Source: Locusta migratoria
Taxonomy: Eukaryota; Arthropoda; Insecta; Orthoptera; Acrididae
NCBI GenBank assembly: GCA_026315105.1
Contig: CM048744.1
Location: 352,781,168 to 352,845,167 of the forward strand
DNA length: 64,000 nucleotides
Direction of reading: 5' to 3'
This document shows, in pieces, positions 52,930 to 62,841 of this stretch (position 1 is the stretch's first letter; the number at the start of each line of letters is the position of its first letter). A model generated the notes under the pieces. That model saw only the letters and a list, made by a program, of their open reading frames with translations, was not told the origin of the DNA and ran no database searches. Position numbers and translations under genes: made by a program.

Positions 52930-54580
52930 CTTCCTTAATAACACTATCCCAATAGGTGGAAGTGCATGACAGAATCTCTGTGTTGTATTCCATAGGATTA
53001 CCGGTGCCAAGACAATATTCTGCCACAGCGGCTTTCTCGGCTGTTGTTAGCATGTGTGACGTTTGTGTTCAATACAATGGTCTTCCACAGTCCTCATTGT
53101 CTGACGAATATATGACATGCCACAACTGCAAGGAATACGATAGACACCAGCCTTACGCAAACCAAGATCATCCTTTACGGATCCCAACAGGGCCTTTATC
53201 TTAGAAAGTGCTCGAAAAACACATTTCACATCATATTTCCGCAAAATACGACCAATCCTGTTGTAAATGCTTCCTGCATAAGGCAAAAAGGCCATAGATT
53301 TAGATGACACTTTGTTACTATGGACACTCACCCGTTCCACAGTAGGCTGATAGCGGAACGAATGCTTTAGCTCCCTCTCACTCTAACCAATCGGACGAAA
53401 GGTGACCCCGAGATGGAACAAAGCTGACAAAGTTTCAGGGTCTGAAATGACACGGGGCCCTGTAAACCAAGGTACGAAGTACTCCTTCACGCTGAGCTGG
53501 ATGCTTACCACTATTAGCTCGCAGATATAAATCAGTGTGAGTAGGCTTCCTATAAACAGCATGACCCAACGTACCGCCGCGACGGAATAGCCGTGCGCAC
53601 TGAGGCGCCGTCCCGCTGTGCATGCGGTTGTTCGCCGTCGGGGGTTCAAGTCTCCCTCGAGCATGGTTGTCTGAGTTGCCCTTAGATTAGTTTAATTTAG
53701 TGTAAGTAGTTTGTAAGCTAGGGACCAGTAACCAAGCAGTTTCGTCCCACAGCATTACAAACATTTGATTATTTTTTGAACCCAACGTACCATTAACCTT
53801 CCTTCTGATCAACACATCAAGGAAGGGATCCATAGTAAAATGAATATTCGGGTACTTTGAATTTAGGCGCTCCAGAAACCGTTTAAATTCTCACTACCAT
53901 GAGACTAAACAACAAAAGTATTGTCTACATATCTGAAGAGGGGAAAAAAACCGCAGGTTTCCAGGTCGCTGACTCCAAAGTACGTTCCTCGAAATGCTCT
54001 ATAAACAAATTGGGCACAATAGGTGACAAACGGCTTCCCACTGCCACTCCATAGAGTCTGTTCGTTGTATTGACCATTGAATAAAAAGTAAGTGGAAGTC
54101 AGCGCATGTTGAAATAGTTTTGTTAACTAGACACCGAACTTAACCTTAATTAGCTGCAATGAATGAAACAGAGGAACGCGAGTGAAGAGAAAAACCACAT
54201 CAAAACTCACTAAAATATCAGTCATTCATATTTAAACATTGCAATCGACGTAAGAAATCCGCCGAGTTCTTAGTATGGTATTCACATCTACCTACTATTG
54301 AACTCAAGAAACTAACATGCTGTTTAGCCACACGATATGTCGGAGCACCAGTGTTAGACATTATAGGCCTCAAAGGAACATTCTCCTTGTGGTTCTTGGG
54401 AAGGCCATATAATCTAGGTGGTACAGCACAGGTAGAATTACGACTCTCGATAGTCTCCTGTACAAGGGACTTTTCTTCAGGAGTGTCTCGACACTCTTTA
54501 GGGCCTCTTCCTATCCTTCAGTCCTGCCTTTCAGTCGCCATAATCGTCTTCTTCGGCGACAGATTCTTACGCCATGTAAA
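52930..54580 (-). pseudogene. Penelope-like RT / GIY-YIG endonuclease, decayed
   Basis: Reverse transcriptase with motifs listed in order above. The catalytic box reads YVDN where family members have YVDD, followed by a stop two codons after TFVV, so it cannot polymerise. The endonuclease part reads GVYRIPCSCGMSYIRQTMRT: the GVY..YI(G) signature with Gly changed to Arg. Then EDHCIEHKRHT, AVAEYCLGTGNPMEYNTEIL and STYWDSVIKEGVEL, the typical C-terminal region. Many frameshifts. Such enzymes normally integrate at nicked DNA or telomeres. Confidence 0.85.
53564..53791 (+). mobile_element. SINE-H in the Penelope-like RT
   Basis: SINE 53576-53779: head GCCGCGACGGAATAGCC, box-B-like GGTTCAAGTC, shared tail to ACAAACATTTGATTA. 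ACCCAACGTACC at 53564-53575 and 53780-53791 is a perfect 12-bp target duplication. Confidence 0.9.
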
Positions 54581-54610
54581 ATAAACAGTTTCTTACCCTT
54601 TACTTTGGAT

Positions 54611-55019
54611 ACTTATAGGCTACTTTCTCGTTATAGGAAAAGGAGAATGAAATAAATGTTCTTCTTTATCTCTTCCACCAGATTATCTTCGTCTACAGTG
54701 GGTATATTCAAAGGAATTAGGTAGGCCTCTTAGTAGCATTAATATCTACTTCTCTTATCTTCTGTCAAGTACAGTAAAAATGAACTTAATTTCTAACGAA
54801 CTCAGCCGTGGTGGCTGAAAAGTAAATTTTTCCCATTCTCTTCTGCAAGCAAAATAAATTTTTTCCTATCACGGTCATAATGACAGAGGAGAATAAGGTA
54901 AAGAAAACGAAATGTACTTCATATCTTGTGAGATATATATTTCTTTATTTTCAGTTGACCCCTCGGCATGCATTTTTGGGGTTCCCACCGTACTTCACCC
55001 TCAGCAGCAATATGTGTCC
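54611..55019. other. No recognisable gene
   Basis: AT-rich, nothing recognised. Confidence 0.4.
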
Positions 55020-56430
55020 TGAAGAAGTCTGAAAGAATACAATCAGAGTGCCAATACATAAGAAGGGGGTCCAGAGAGATGCAAACAACTACAGAGATGT
55101 AACAAAATTAAAGGACCGCTGCAAGGCACTGTCAAAACTTCTTCTCAAGAGATTAGAGGAACAGATAGAGAGCTCAGTTGGAGACTATCAGGGGGGATTT
55201 AGAAGGGAAGAGGACGTACCTGATAGATATTTATCCTGAAACAACTGATACAATGTAGGGCCTAAAAGAACAAAAAACAGTAGTACTCTTAGTGGACTCC
55301 AGAAAGTGTATGACTTCATTGACAGACAAGACTCTTGGAAGGATCCTGAAGAACAGAGGACTACACGGCACTACACAGGAACTCATGAATGAAATTCTGC
55401 ACACACAAAGGCAACGGTGGGTTTAGAGGAGTTTTATCACAAGACTTCAAGATAAAGACTGGCATCAAACGTTGAGATGGACTATCGCCACTTCTGTTCA
55501 ACATAGTACTGGATGAAGTAATCAGACAGTGGAGAACAATAAACGAGAAAAGGAGAACATAAAACACATGTGGAGGACAAAAAAAGGCAAGTAGATTGCC
55601 TAGCCTTCGCAGACTATATAGTGATAGTGAGACAGAAGACGCAAAGAAACAGGTTGGCAATCTAAGTAAGACTACCAGAAGGATAGGACTGAGAATCTCC
55701 TATAACAAGACATTGAATACCACTATTGATTGGAAACACCTAAAGTGATACTGGAAAAGGTGGATAAATTTAAATACCTGAGGGCACAGGAGCAATGAAG
55801 GAATCAAAGAAAGAATAAGGAAGACGAGGTCATCCTTCTGTATGACCAGAGATATGTACAGCAAAAATAATACATCTACACTGGCAGAGATCAAACACTA
55901 CAAGGCAACAGTGAGGAATACAGAATTATATGCTGCCGATACGATAATACTGGGAAGAAATGGTGCAGAGCAACCGGAGAAATACGAGAGAAAAATACTG
56001 GGCCCAAAAAGAGGTGGTGAGAGATGAATGCGAAGACCTACTGAAGAACTCGACCAGAACATGAGACAATATCAGGGGAAATACGACTCAGAAGAGCAAG
56101 GTTTGCAGCACAAGTAATTGGAATGAATGTAGACAGAATAATGAAAAGAGTCTGGGAAACAACAGGAGGAGAAGAGGGAAGACAGGAACCTAGTGGTTTG
56201 TTGAGCTCCGGAAGTACTGGTTGGATTTGGGGATCGAGGTGGAAGGAAAGGGAAACTGGATGAGCAAGTATACACCGATCAATATGCCGGATACTGAGAA
56301 CAGGGAAGGATGCAGGAAAAGGATAGGATACCGGTGGAGCAGACCAGAGACGAGGATAGTGAAGATTCCTGAAGAACAGAAGAGAAAGAATGAAGAGCTT
56401 CTGGGACGTCCTACAGAGGCCGTGACGCAA
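55020..56430 (+). pseudogene. LINE reverse transcriptase relic (RTE-like group)
   Basis: Frames in order: VPIHKKGVQRDANNYRDVTK (RT start), LLLKRLEEQIESSVGDYQGG, LVDSRKCMTSLTDKTLGRIL, KNRGLHGTTQELMNEI, MLFNIVLDEVIRQW-like (shifted), RLAFADYIV-like (near 55605, catalytic second Asp lost), then ERKILGPKRGGER and RMNVDRIMKRVWETTGGEEG. Same broad type as the LINE at 27.2 kb. At least six frame breaks. The 3' end runs into a Tc1 relic on the other strand near 56430. Confidence 0.7.
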
Positions 56431-57050
56431 GATGAAGAACATGTACCCTTGCGTCTTGCTCCACAGCGTTATTGTTGAATAACAAACTTTATATCCGGGA
56501 CATACGTGGTCAGCCAAAATGGTCTTAAAATCCTTGGTAGTAACGCGACCTTACAGTGTAACCATGTGGTACATGGAATAGCACGATATAGCTGCCCATA
56601 TCATCCTACTCCACCATATTTCATTCATGGGACGTAAACTGGCCCATAATTGGAAACAGCGTGATCTAAATGCATCCGATGAAAATACTTCCTACCTTAC
56701 TCCTTATTTATCACACTATAATTATTTCAGCTCCGCATTTTCCTGTTACAGGCACTGATGAGTGGTTTGAGAATTCCAGCTCGCCCCGCAATTCACTGCT
56801 TACGGTGTTAGTTGCATCTTGTTATGGTGCTGCCATAGAGATTCACTTCTGCAGTAACTTTCACAATTGCTTTCTCTGATTTGTAGCGAGAATCCTCCTC
56901 AATGACCGCCTGCCACGATTATTAAAAGCACACTTCCGTCCGCGTTTTGACTTAGCCGATAATGTTTTTCCGCTTTCCATTAATGCCGAATAAATCATCA
57001 GCACGGTGTCACTTAAAATACCTGAAACATTGGTTACGAAAGCTCACGTC
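56431..57050 (-). pseudogene. Tc1-type transposase relic
   Basis: On minus, with breaks: RKAIVKVTAEVNLYGSTITR, RAGILKPLISACNRKMRS, HLDHAVSNYGPVYVP, MKYGGVGMIWAAISCYS (the KHGGGSVMVW block of Tc1) and GRVTTKDF...ADHVCPGYK. Very decayed. First-Asp motif not preserved. Confidence 0.55.
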
Positions 57051-57109
57051 ATAGGACAGTCCAGATTTGCCCGGGTTACAATTCACATAAAATTTTGATT
57101 GCATGATAC

Positions 57110-57750
57110 CGTCAATAAATACAGACTTTGAGCAGAAGTGCGTGTCTAATGGAGAATATTCCAAAAATTTAGGTGTGCGCATTGATGAGAGATTGAATTA
57201 GGAGAAACACGTTGATGATCCGCTGAAACGCTTGAGCTCAGCTACTTATATTATTAGGATTATTGCAATTTTTGCTGATAACATCTACATCAATTGCCTT
57301 ATTATTCCTAGTTCCATTTACTTTTTTGTACGGTATTATATTTTGGGTTAAATCATCAATGAATGAAAAAATCATTGTACAAAAGTTTGTGATCAGTGTA
57401 ATTGTTGGAGCTCATACTAGATCATTCTGCAAACTTTTATTTCAGGATCTAGGGATCTTTACAGTAGCTCCACAAAATATGTTATAGATATTCACTTATG
57501 AAATTTGCTGTTAATAACCCAACCCATATCAAAAGTAACAGAGGTGTCCATAACTACAACACGAGGACAATGGATGGTCTTCACTATTCAAGGTTAAATC
57601 TAACTTTGACACAGAAAAGGGTGAACTATGCAACTACTAAAGTATTTGGTCACTTGTCAAATACCATGAAAAGTCTAACAGATAACCAACTGCGATTTAA
57701 AGAAAAATTGAAAGAATTTCTGAATGACAACTCCTAATCAGTAGGTGAAT
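57110..57750 (+). pseudogene. CR1/Jockey-like LINE C-terminus
   Basis: YSKNLGVRIDERLN then a stop, KHVDDPLKRLSSATYIIRII, YGIIFWVKSS, VQKFVISVIVGAHTRSFCKL, NRGVHNYNTRTMDGLH and RFKEKLKEFL. Same block order as the LINE at 24.4-25.0 kb. No RT catalytic motif left. Confidence 0.75.
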
Positions 57751-58289
57751 TAGTATTTTTCCAAAAATAAAATAAATAAATTTTAATGTCATGTCAGGAT
57801 CCTTCTAATTAAACTTACTCGTCCCATCATTATTAAATGTTGTATTCATTAGCTATAGCATAAATATTAATTTAATCTCTAATCTACTTAGCTCCGACAT
57901 AATCTCCTCTGGCCACGGCAAACAGTTCCGATGTATGGAGGACTTTACACTGGTGGTGTTGGGGGTCATGGCAACAAGCAGCCTGCAGCCTTGCCTAACA
58001 ACTCCTTTCTTTGTTCAAGGTTTGTCCAGTCCTATTATTTTACTGCTAGACTTGCAAAGATTGACGCTGATGGTGGGTACTAGCTCAGCAGGTTTGACCA
58101 GTCGAGCAATAAACTAAAATGTTCCATACCCATGGACTTGATCGATAGTTTATTCAATTTCTTTTTCCATAACACGAAGTGTACTACATTGGACCCAACC
58201 TATCTAAAACTAAGAGAGAATGAAGCGGCAGGCGCAAGCACCTTTGTTATAAATCGATGTCGCTCAGCACAGTCCAGTTTATTAAAATT
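57751..58289. other. No recognisable gene
   Basis: Short ORFs at 57935-58117 and 58132-58401 lack domains. Confidence 0.4.
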
Positions 58290-58425
58290 AAAACAGTCGA
58301 GATTGCAGATTTCTTGTTTTACTTCGTTACTAGTTTCGGTCAATGCAGACCATCTTCAGTCGAAGACCACCATGATAGTCTTTATAGACCAAAACCGGTA
58401 ACGAAGTATAACAAGAAATCTATGA
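58290..58425. repeat. Short palindrome built on hammerhead-like motifs
   Basis: Left arm AGATTTCTTGTTTTACTTCG... (58308 on) returns as CGAAGTATAACAAGAAATCT (58402-58421). The left arm (minus) holds a well-formed hammerhead-like motif, the right arm (plus) a damaged one (AAAA in place of GAAA). Same head-to-head layout as at 50.2-51.0 kb. Confidence 0.7.
58322..58365 (-). ncRNA. Hammerhead-ribozyme-like motif, best copy
   Basis: On minus: stem I CTTCG with CGAAG (58322-58326 and 58361-58365), core CTGAAGA (58353-58359), one extra T, stem II GGTC/GACC closing TGCATT, GAAA (58334-58337), palindromic stem III ACTAGT, cleavage base A. All conserved hammerhead positions (CUGANGA, GAAA, UH) are met apart from the extra T. 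Confidence 0.5.
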
Positions 58426-58497
58426 TCTGGATTAGTTAAATTTTAATAGTTACAACAAGGTCGTTGCTACGCCCCAATGTGCTTTCTAAAATTACAG

Positions 58498-58640
58498 TTC
58501 AGTTTGATTATTATCTCAAAATGTTCAAATGTTTCAGTTTGATTACTTTCTCAAAATGTTCAAATGTTTGTAAATCTATGGGACCTAACTACTCTGGTTA
58601 TCAGTCCCCAGGCTTAGAAACTACTTAACCCAAATAGCGC
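58498..58640 (-). mobile_element. SINE tail fragment with 37-bp duplication
   Basis: CAGTTTGATTA...TCTCAAAATGTTCAAATGTTT occurs twice in tandem. It is followed by the reversed SINE-B/A tail (TTGTAAATCTATGGGACC, TATCAGTCCCCAGGC). No tRNA-like head. Confidence 0.65.
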
Positions 58641-58793
58641 TGACGTCCTTCCAGAAGGACGAGAACGGCAGCTTACTTTCTATTCTTGTCTGTAAGTATT
58701 TGTGTAAGGTGTCATATTTTATTTCTTTGAATCGCCTGCTCCTATATCAGATTAATTTTAGCTTGTATTGTCGATTAGAAAGTGGTTGGATAC

Positions 58794-59017
58794 AACTGCG
58801 AAGTGCCGCGGCGGATTAGCCGCGCGTGCTGGAGCGCCTTGTTGCGGTGCGCGCGGCCGTCCGCCGTCGGGGGTTCGAATCCCCCCTCGGGCATGTATGT
58901 CTGTGCCGTCTTTCGTATAATGTAGTTCATAAGTAGTTCATAAATTCAGGGGCTGATGACCCCGCTGTTAAGTCCCTTAAGCTCTACAAACATTTGAACA
59001 TTTTTTAGCTGCAAAGT
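58794..59017 (+). mobile_element. SINE-H copy
   Basis: SINE 58805-59006: head GCCGCGGCGGATTAGCC, box B GGTTCGAATCC, shared tail. AACTGCGAAGT and AGCTGCAAAGT flank it (decayed 11-bp duplication). Confidence 0.85.
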
Positions 59018-59476
59018 TGAGGTTCATACAGAAGATACTGAAGACTTCCTCGTAGTTGTTGGGTTTTTATTTCTTGAACTTTGTTAAATTTTTGAGACAT
59101 TTTTGTGTATACAGGATGTTACAAATAGGTACGACCAAACTTTCAGGAAACATTTCTCACACACATAGAAAGAAAATATGTTGTGGACATGTGTCCGGAA
59201 ACGCTGAATTTCCATGTTAGAGCTCAGTCTAGTATTTCTCTTTAAAATGTAAATTGAAATAATTCGTGCAGACAGTTGTCAAAATACTCAATTGTTTCGT
59301 TAGTATGTAATGTACTTCTTGATTCACCGCCAGTTGGCCCAATTGAAGGAAGGTAATGTTGACTTCCGTGCTTGTGTTGACACGCGACTCATTGCTCTAC
59401 AGTACTAGAATCAGGACATCAAATTGTAAATTTTCACAATCAACATGTGTGAGCTGACGAGAATCCGCACGCAATT

Positions 59477-59998
59477 GTGCAATCACGTCATCAACACAGA
59501 TTTTCTGTGAACGTTTGGGCAGGAATTGTTGGTGATGTCTTGACTGGGCCTCATGTTCTTCCACCTACGCTCACTGGAGCACGTTATCATGATTTTATAC
59601 GGGATACTCTACCTCTGCTGCTAGAACGTGTGCTTTACCAGTACGACACAACATGTGGTTCATGCGCGATGGAGCTCCTGCACATTTCAGTCGACTTGTT
59701 CGTACGCTTCTCAACAACAGATTCGGTGACCGATTGATTGGTAGAGGCGGACCAATTCCATGGCCTCCACGCTCTCCTGACCTCGACCCTCTTGACTTTC
59801 ATTTATGGAGGGCATTTGAAAGCTCTTGTCTACGCAACCCCGGTACCAGATGTAGAGACTCTTCGTGCTCGTATTGTGGACGGCTGTGATACAATACGCC
59901 ATTCTCCACGGCTGCATCAGCGCATCAGGGATTCCATGCGACGGAGGGTGGATGCATGTATCCTCGCTAACGGAGGACATTTTGAACATTTCCTGTAA
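59477..59998 (+). pseudogene. Transposase C-terminal half (D34D-type)
   Basis: FSVNVWAGIVGDVLTGPHVL and YHDFIRDTLPLLLERVL, then after a shift WFMRDGAPAHFSRLVRTLL (second Asp) and IPWPPRSPDLDPLDFHLW (third Asp), then after another shift HLKALVYATPVPDVETLRAR and RRVDACILANGGHFEHFL with stop. The N-terminal HTH and first-Asp block are missing between 59240 and 59470. Related in style to the DUF4817-type transposases at 20.8 and 47-49 kb. Confidence 0.8.
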
Positions 59999-60139
59999 CA
60001 AATGTTTGAAGTCACGCTGGTACGTTCTGTTGCTGTGTGTTTCCATTCCATGATTAATGTGATTTGAAGAGAAGTAATAAAATGAGCTCTAACATGGAAA
60101 TTAAGCGTTTCCGGACACATGTCCACATACCATATTTTC

Positions 60140-60148
<9 letters not shown>

Positions 60149-60209
<61 letters not shown>
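60149..60209. repeat. (GT)n microsatellite inside the right TIR
   Basis: About 30 GT units at the position where the left TIR has only CACACACA. Confidence 0.95.
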
Positions 60210-60210
<1 letters not shown>

Positions 60211-60221
60211 AATGTTTCCTG

Positions 60222-60445
60222 AAAGTTTGGCCGCCGGCCGCGGTGGCCGCGGGGACTGAGGCGCTCCAGTCACGGTCTGCACGGCCACTACGGTCGGGGG
60301 TTCGAATCCCCCCTCGGGCATGGATATTTGTGCCGTCCTTAGTATAAGGTAGTTCGTAAGTAGTTTGTAAGTTTAGGGACTGATGACCCCGTAGTTAAGT
60401 CCCATAAGCTTAACAAACATTTGAACATTTTTAAAAGTTTGGCCG
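60222..60445 (+). mobile_element. SINE-A in the right TIR
   Basis: SINE 60234-60433 with AAAGTTTGGCCG at 60222-60233 and 60434-60445. Confidence 0.9.
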
Positions 60446-60684
60446 TACCTTTGTGTAACACCCCGTATATTTCATCTTAAATGTTGTTTGAATAACAATG
60501 ATTCATCAGATTAAAATTATAAAACATTCATTTTGACGTCATTCCAGAAGGAATGGCAGTATTGTAAAACTAATGGCGTGATTGTGAAAAAAAAAATCAC
60601 TGATAACGATCTTGTGAAGTCACATGAAGGTAATTAATAGCTTCTGAGAAAAAAATTAAACCAAAAATAATCCCGTGCTATCTG

Positions 60685-60805
60685 GGTTAAACTAACTTAC
60701 GCTAAGGACAACAAATACACCAGAGGGAGGACTGGAACCTCCGACGGCGAGCAGCGTCGCGCTCCGCAGCTAGGCGCCTTAGAACGCTCGGCCACTCCAC
60801 CGCGC
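60685..60805 (-). mobile_element. SINE-B, head and middle only
   Basis: Reverse SINE-B from ACTAACTTACGCTAAGGAC through box B (GGTTCCAGTCCTCC on minus) to the CGCGGTGGAGTGGCC head. The 3' tail is missing. Confidence 0.8.
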
Positions 60806-61432
60806 CGATTATTTTCTGTTTACTTCCGTCAGCAGTGATGGAATATATTGGTAAAGAAGATATCTTCCTCCTCGAATGTTAACTGCACACTGAAAATGTT
60901 AGATATCAATCTAGATTCGTTACATTCAAAGTCGTCGTCTAAATAAATCGTGCTACTCTTTGAGACACCAGAACGGATGGACAAAGAGTTATGCAACGTC
61001 TGCAGACCGCAAGCTTCCTATGTAAGACACGTGGGGCTTATCGACGGGCTCCTGTGGCAAGCCAGTATTACGTGCACTGCAGCAATAGCCGGAAACCACC
61101 GCCAGGTCAGGCAATCCAGTTGAGGAGTTCGTCGTGATTTAATCCGCTGAGTGCAGCAGAATGGAAGCTTCTCGCTAAGATTTGATTACCTTAATATTTC
61201 AGGCATCTTTATGTTTATTTTTACAATGTTTGTACAAAATAGCTATGAAAATTTTACATCATTGTCCCTTTTAACAAACGCATGTCCCACATCAACATAT
61301 TATAGATGATTTCCCCTTTCTCTCTTTCTTCTTTCTCTGTAAGCGTATCCCTGTGCAAAATGTTTGCGGGACCTCAGCAGTAAATTTTGAAACGTAACAC
61401 CCTTAGCATTTGTTTTGCTTCAATTTTTTTTT
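60806..61432. other. No recognisable gene
   Basis: Nothing recognised; short ORFs only. Confidence 0.4.
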
Positions 61433-61478
61433 CTTTAGGCTTCTAGTTTCGGCATTTCATTATGCAATCTTCAGGCTT
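61433..61478 (-). ncRNA. Hammerhead-like relic
   Basis: On minus: CTGAAGA (61468-61474), stem II GCAT/ATGC, GAAA (61447-61450), CTAG. The base pairing with the last A of GAAA is A in place of T, and stem I is weak. Confidence 0.3.
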
Positions 61479-61662
61479 TCTGAACAAGGTAAAAACGTGG
61501 TGAATGGAGTTATGTTGTGAAGTCGAGGTAGGAACCAGTACTAAGTAACCTACATGCTTAGATACTAGTTTCTTCGTGATCTTGATTCCACAACATAACT
61601 GGATTCATCATGTTATTACGTTGGTCAGGGGCCATGAATATGGTATTCTAACAGGAATTGAG

Positions 61663-62215
61663 TCACAATTGACGTCTTGAAGGTGCTATATTCCATATAT
61701 TCAGTATTATCTTCTTCCCAACTGCTGTACACTTTATTTTCTCTCTTTCGGTATTTGCACAAATATCTGTTTTATGAGCTTCTTTGCTGTCTGTTACATC
61801 TTCTGTGAAGATGTTTAGTTTCTTGAGGTGTTCCGTGCACCTACATCGATATTCCACTAGCCACTTCACCCTGTGTGGCGGAGGGTATGGTGTACCATTG
61901 TTACTTTTCCTGTTCGAGCCCCGTATGTTCGCCGGAAAAACTACTGCTGATAAGTCTCCCCGTGCACTCGTATCTCTGTAATTTAATCCACGTGGTTTTT
62001 TCGCGAGACACGCAGGAAGAAGCAATATATTAGTTGACTCTTCTAGATACATACTCTCTCGGAACTTCGACGATAGAACGCCCGTAGATTCCTTTACGCA
62101 GTTCGGTTTCACTACGTCAAAAATCTTCTTGGTCAGTCGGTCTCCATTCATCCTATGTATGTGCTCTCCTTTTCCAGTCGGTTTGCATAGTTCTTTTGAC
62201 GATCTTTTCATCCGC
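61663..62215 (-). pseudogene. LINE C-terminal fragment, invaded by another LINE end
   Basis: The 182-codon ORF is a chance fusion. Its N-terminal part (HIHRMNGDRLTKKIFDVVK) and C-terminal part (HLKKLNIFTEDVTDSKEAHK) are one LINE polyprotein tail. The middle (61837-62095) is the non-coding 3' end of another LINE family read through. No functional protein is expected. Confidence 0.65.
61837..62095 (-). mobile_element. CR1/Jockey-like LINE 3' end
   Basis: Reading minus: CGAACATACGGGGCTCG, CATACCCTCCGCCACACAGG, ending ATCGATGTAGGTG, the same terminal pattern as at 50000-50060 and 62842-62950. A separate subfamily with more divergence. Confidence 0.7.
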
Positions 62216-62264
62216 AGCCCTCTGCTTTTGAGCCGGCTCGTAAATAATTTTCATTATTTTCCTG

Positions 62265-62460
62265 TCGTCCTCCGTGACAAAGTGGACAGCGTGTTACATC
62301 GCTATGCAGGGGGCCCGGGTTCGACTCGAGGGCGGGTCGTAGATTTTCTCCACTCGGGGACTGGGTGTCGTTCTCATCATCATATCATCATCGACGCGGA
62401 AGTCACTACAGCGGCGTTACCTAAAGACTTGCACTAGGCAGGGCGAACACAATTCCAACT
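62265..62460 (+). mobile_element. SINE-J copy (CCCGGGTTCGA head)
   Basis: tRNA-like GTGGACAGCGTGTTAC (box A) and CCCGGGTTCGACTCG (box B), then GATTTTCTCCACTCGGGGAC, TCATCATCATATCATCATCG and CGACGCGGAAGTC. A widespread insect SINE style. Target duplication not found. Confidence 0.6.
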
Positions 62461-62841
62461 GCGGTCTTTACGGCCATCTTTCCGATTTTCTTTCTTTCCT
62501 TGATTAGGCTTCCTGTTGTTTCTGGGGCGTAAAAAGGCTCTGGTATTATAGTGACTAAATATGGCATTGATGGCAACACATATTTGGAATTGTTCCGTGT
62601 AATTGTGTGCGTTGTTTGTAGGTTTTGGTCCTTTCTTTGTTGGATGTCGAACTTAATCCTGCTTTCTCCACAATCTGTACTATTTTAAACTCTGTACTTT
62701 TGTTATGTTTTCAGTCGTAGGCCTAGTTACCCGTGTATATCTGTCCATGGATTTCATGTCCATGATTTTTTTTATTTCCACGCGATATTTGCGGTTTTGT
62801 TTTGGCCGAGATATCGAGTAGTGGTTCTAGAACTTCTTTCT
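62461..62841. other. No recognisable gene
   Basis: T-rich, nothing recognised. Confidence 0.4.

Larger units (their letters stand above)
51950..54610 (-). mobile_element. Penelope-like element with two SINE insertions
   Basis: Minus-strand order: RLYGLPKNHKENVPLRPIMS (54420), LTSTYFLFNGQY (54090), GSRLSPIVPNLFIEHFEERT (54020), FRYVDNTFVV (53930), VYRKPTHTDLYL (53545), then the GIY-YIG part (53330-53050). This RT-plus-GIY-YIG order defines Penelope-like elements. The 3' non-coding part seems to run to about 51950 (GCCGAAATATCGGC near 52035). SINEs at 52229 and 53564. Confidence 0.8.
59110..60467 (+). mobile_element. Tc1/mariner-type transposon, TA-flanked
   Basis: Left end CAGGATGTTACAAATAGGTA then CGACCAAACTTTC (from 59112). 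The right end is its complement (to 60465), with TA on both sides. Inverted similarity runs about 130 bp into the element, to the AACATGGAAATT phrase. Carries a transposase relic, a large microsatellite in the right repeat and a SINE-A. Confidence 0.85.
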
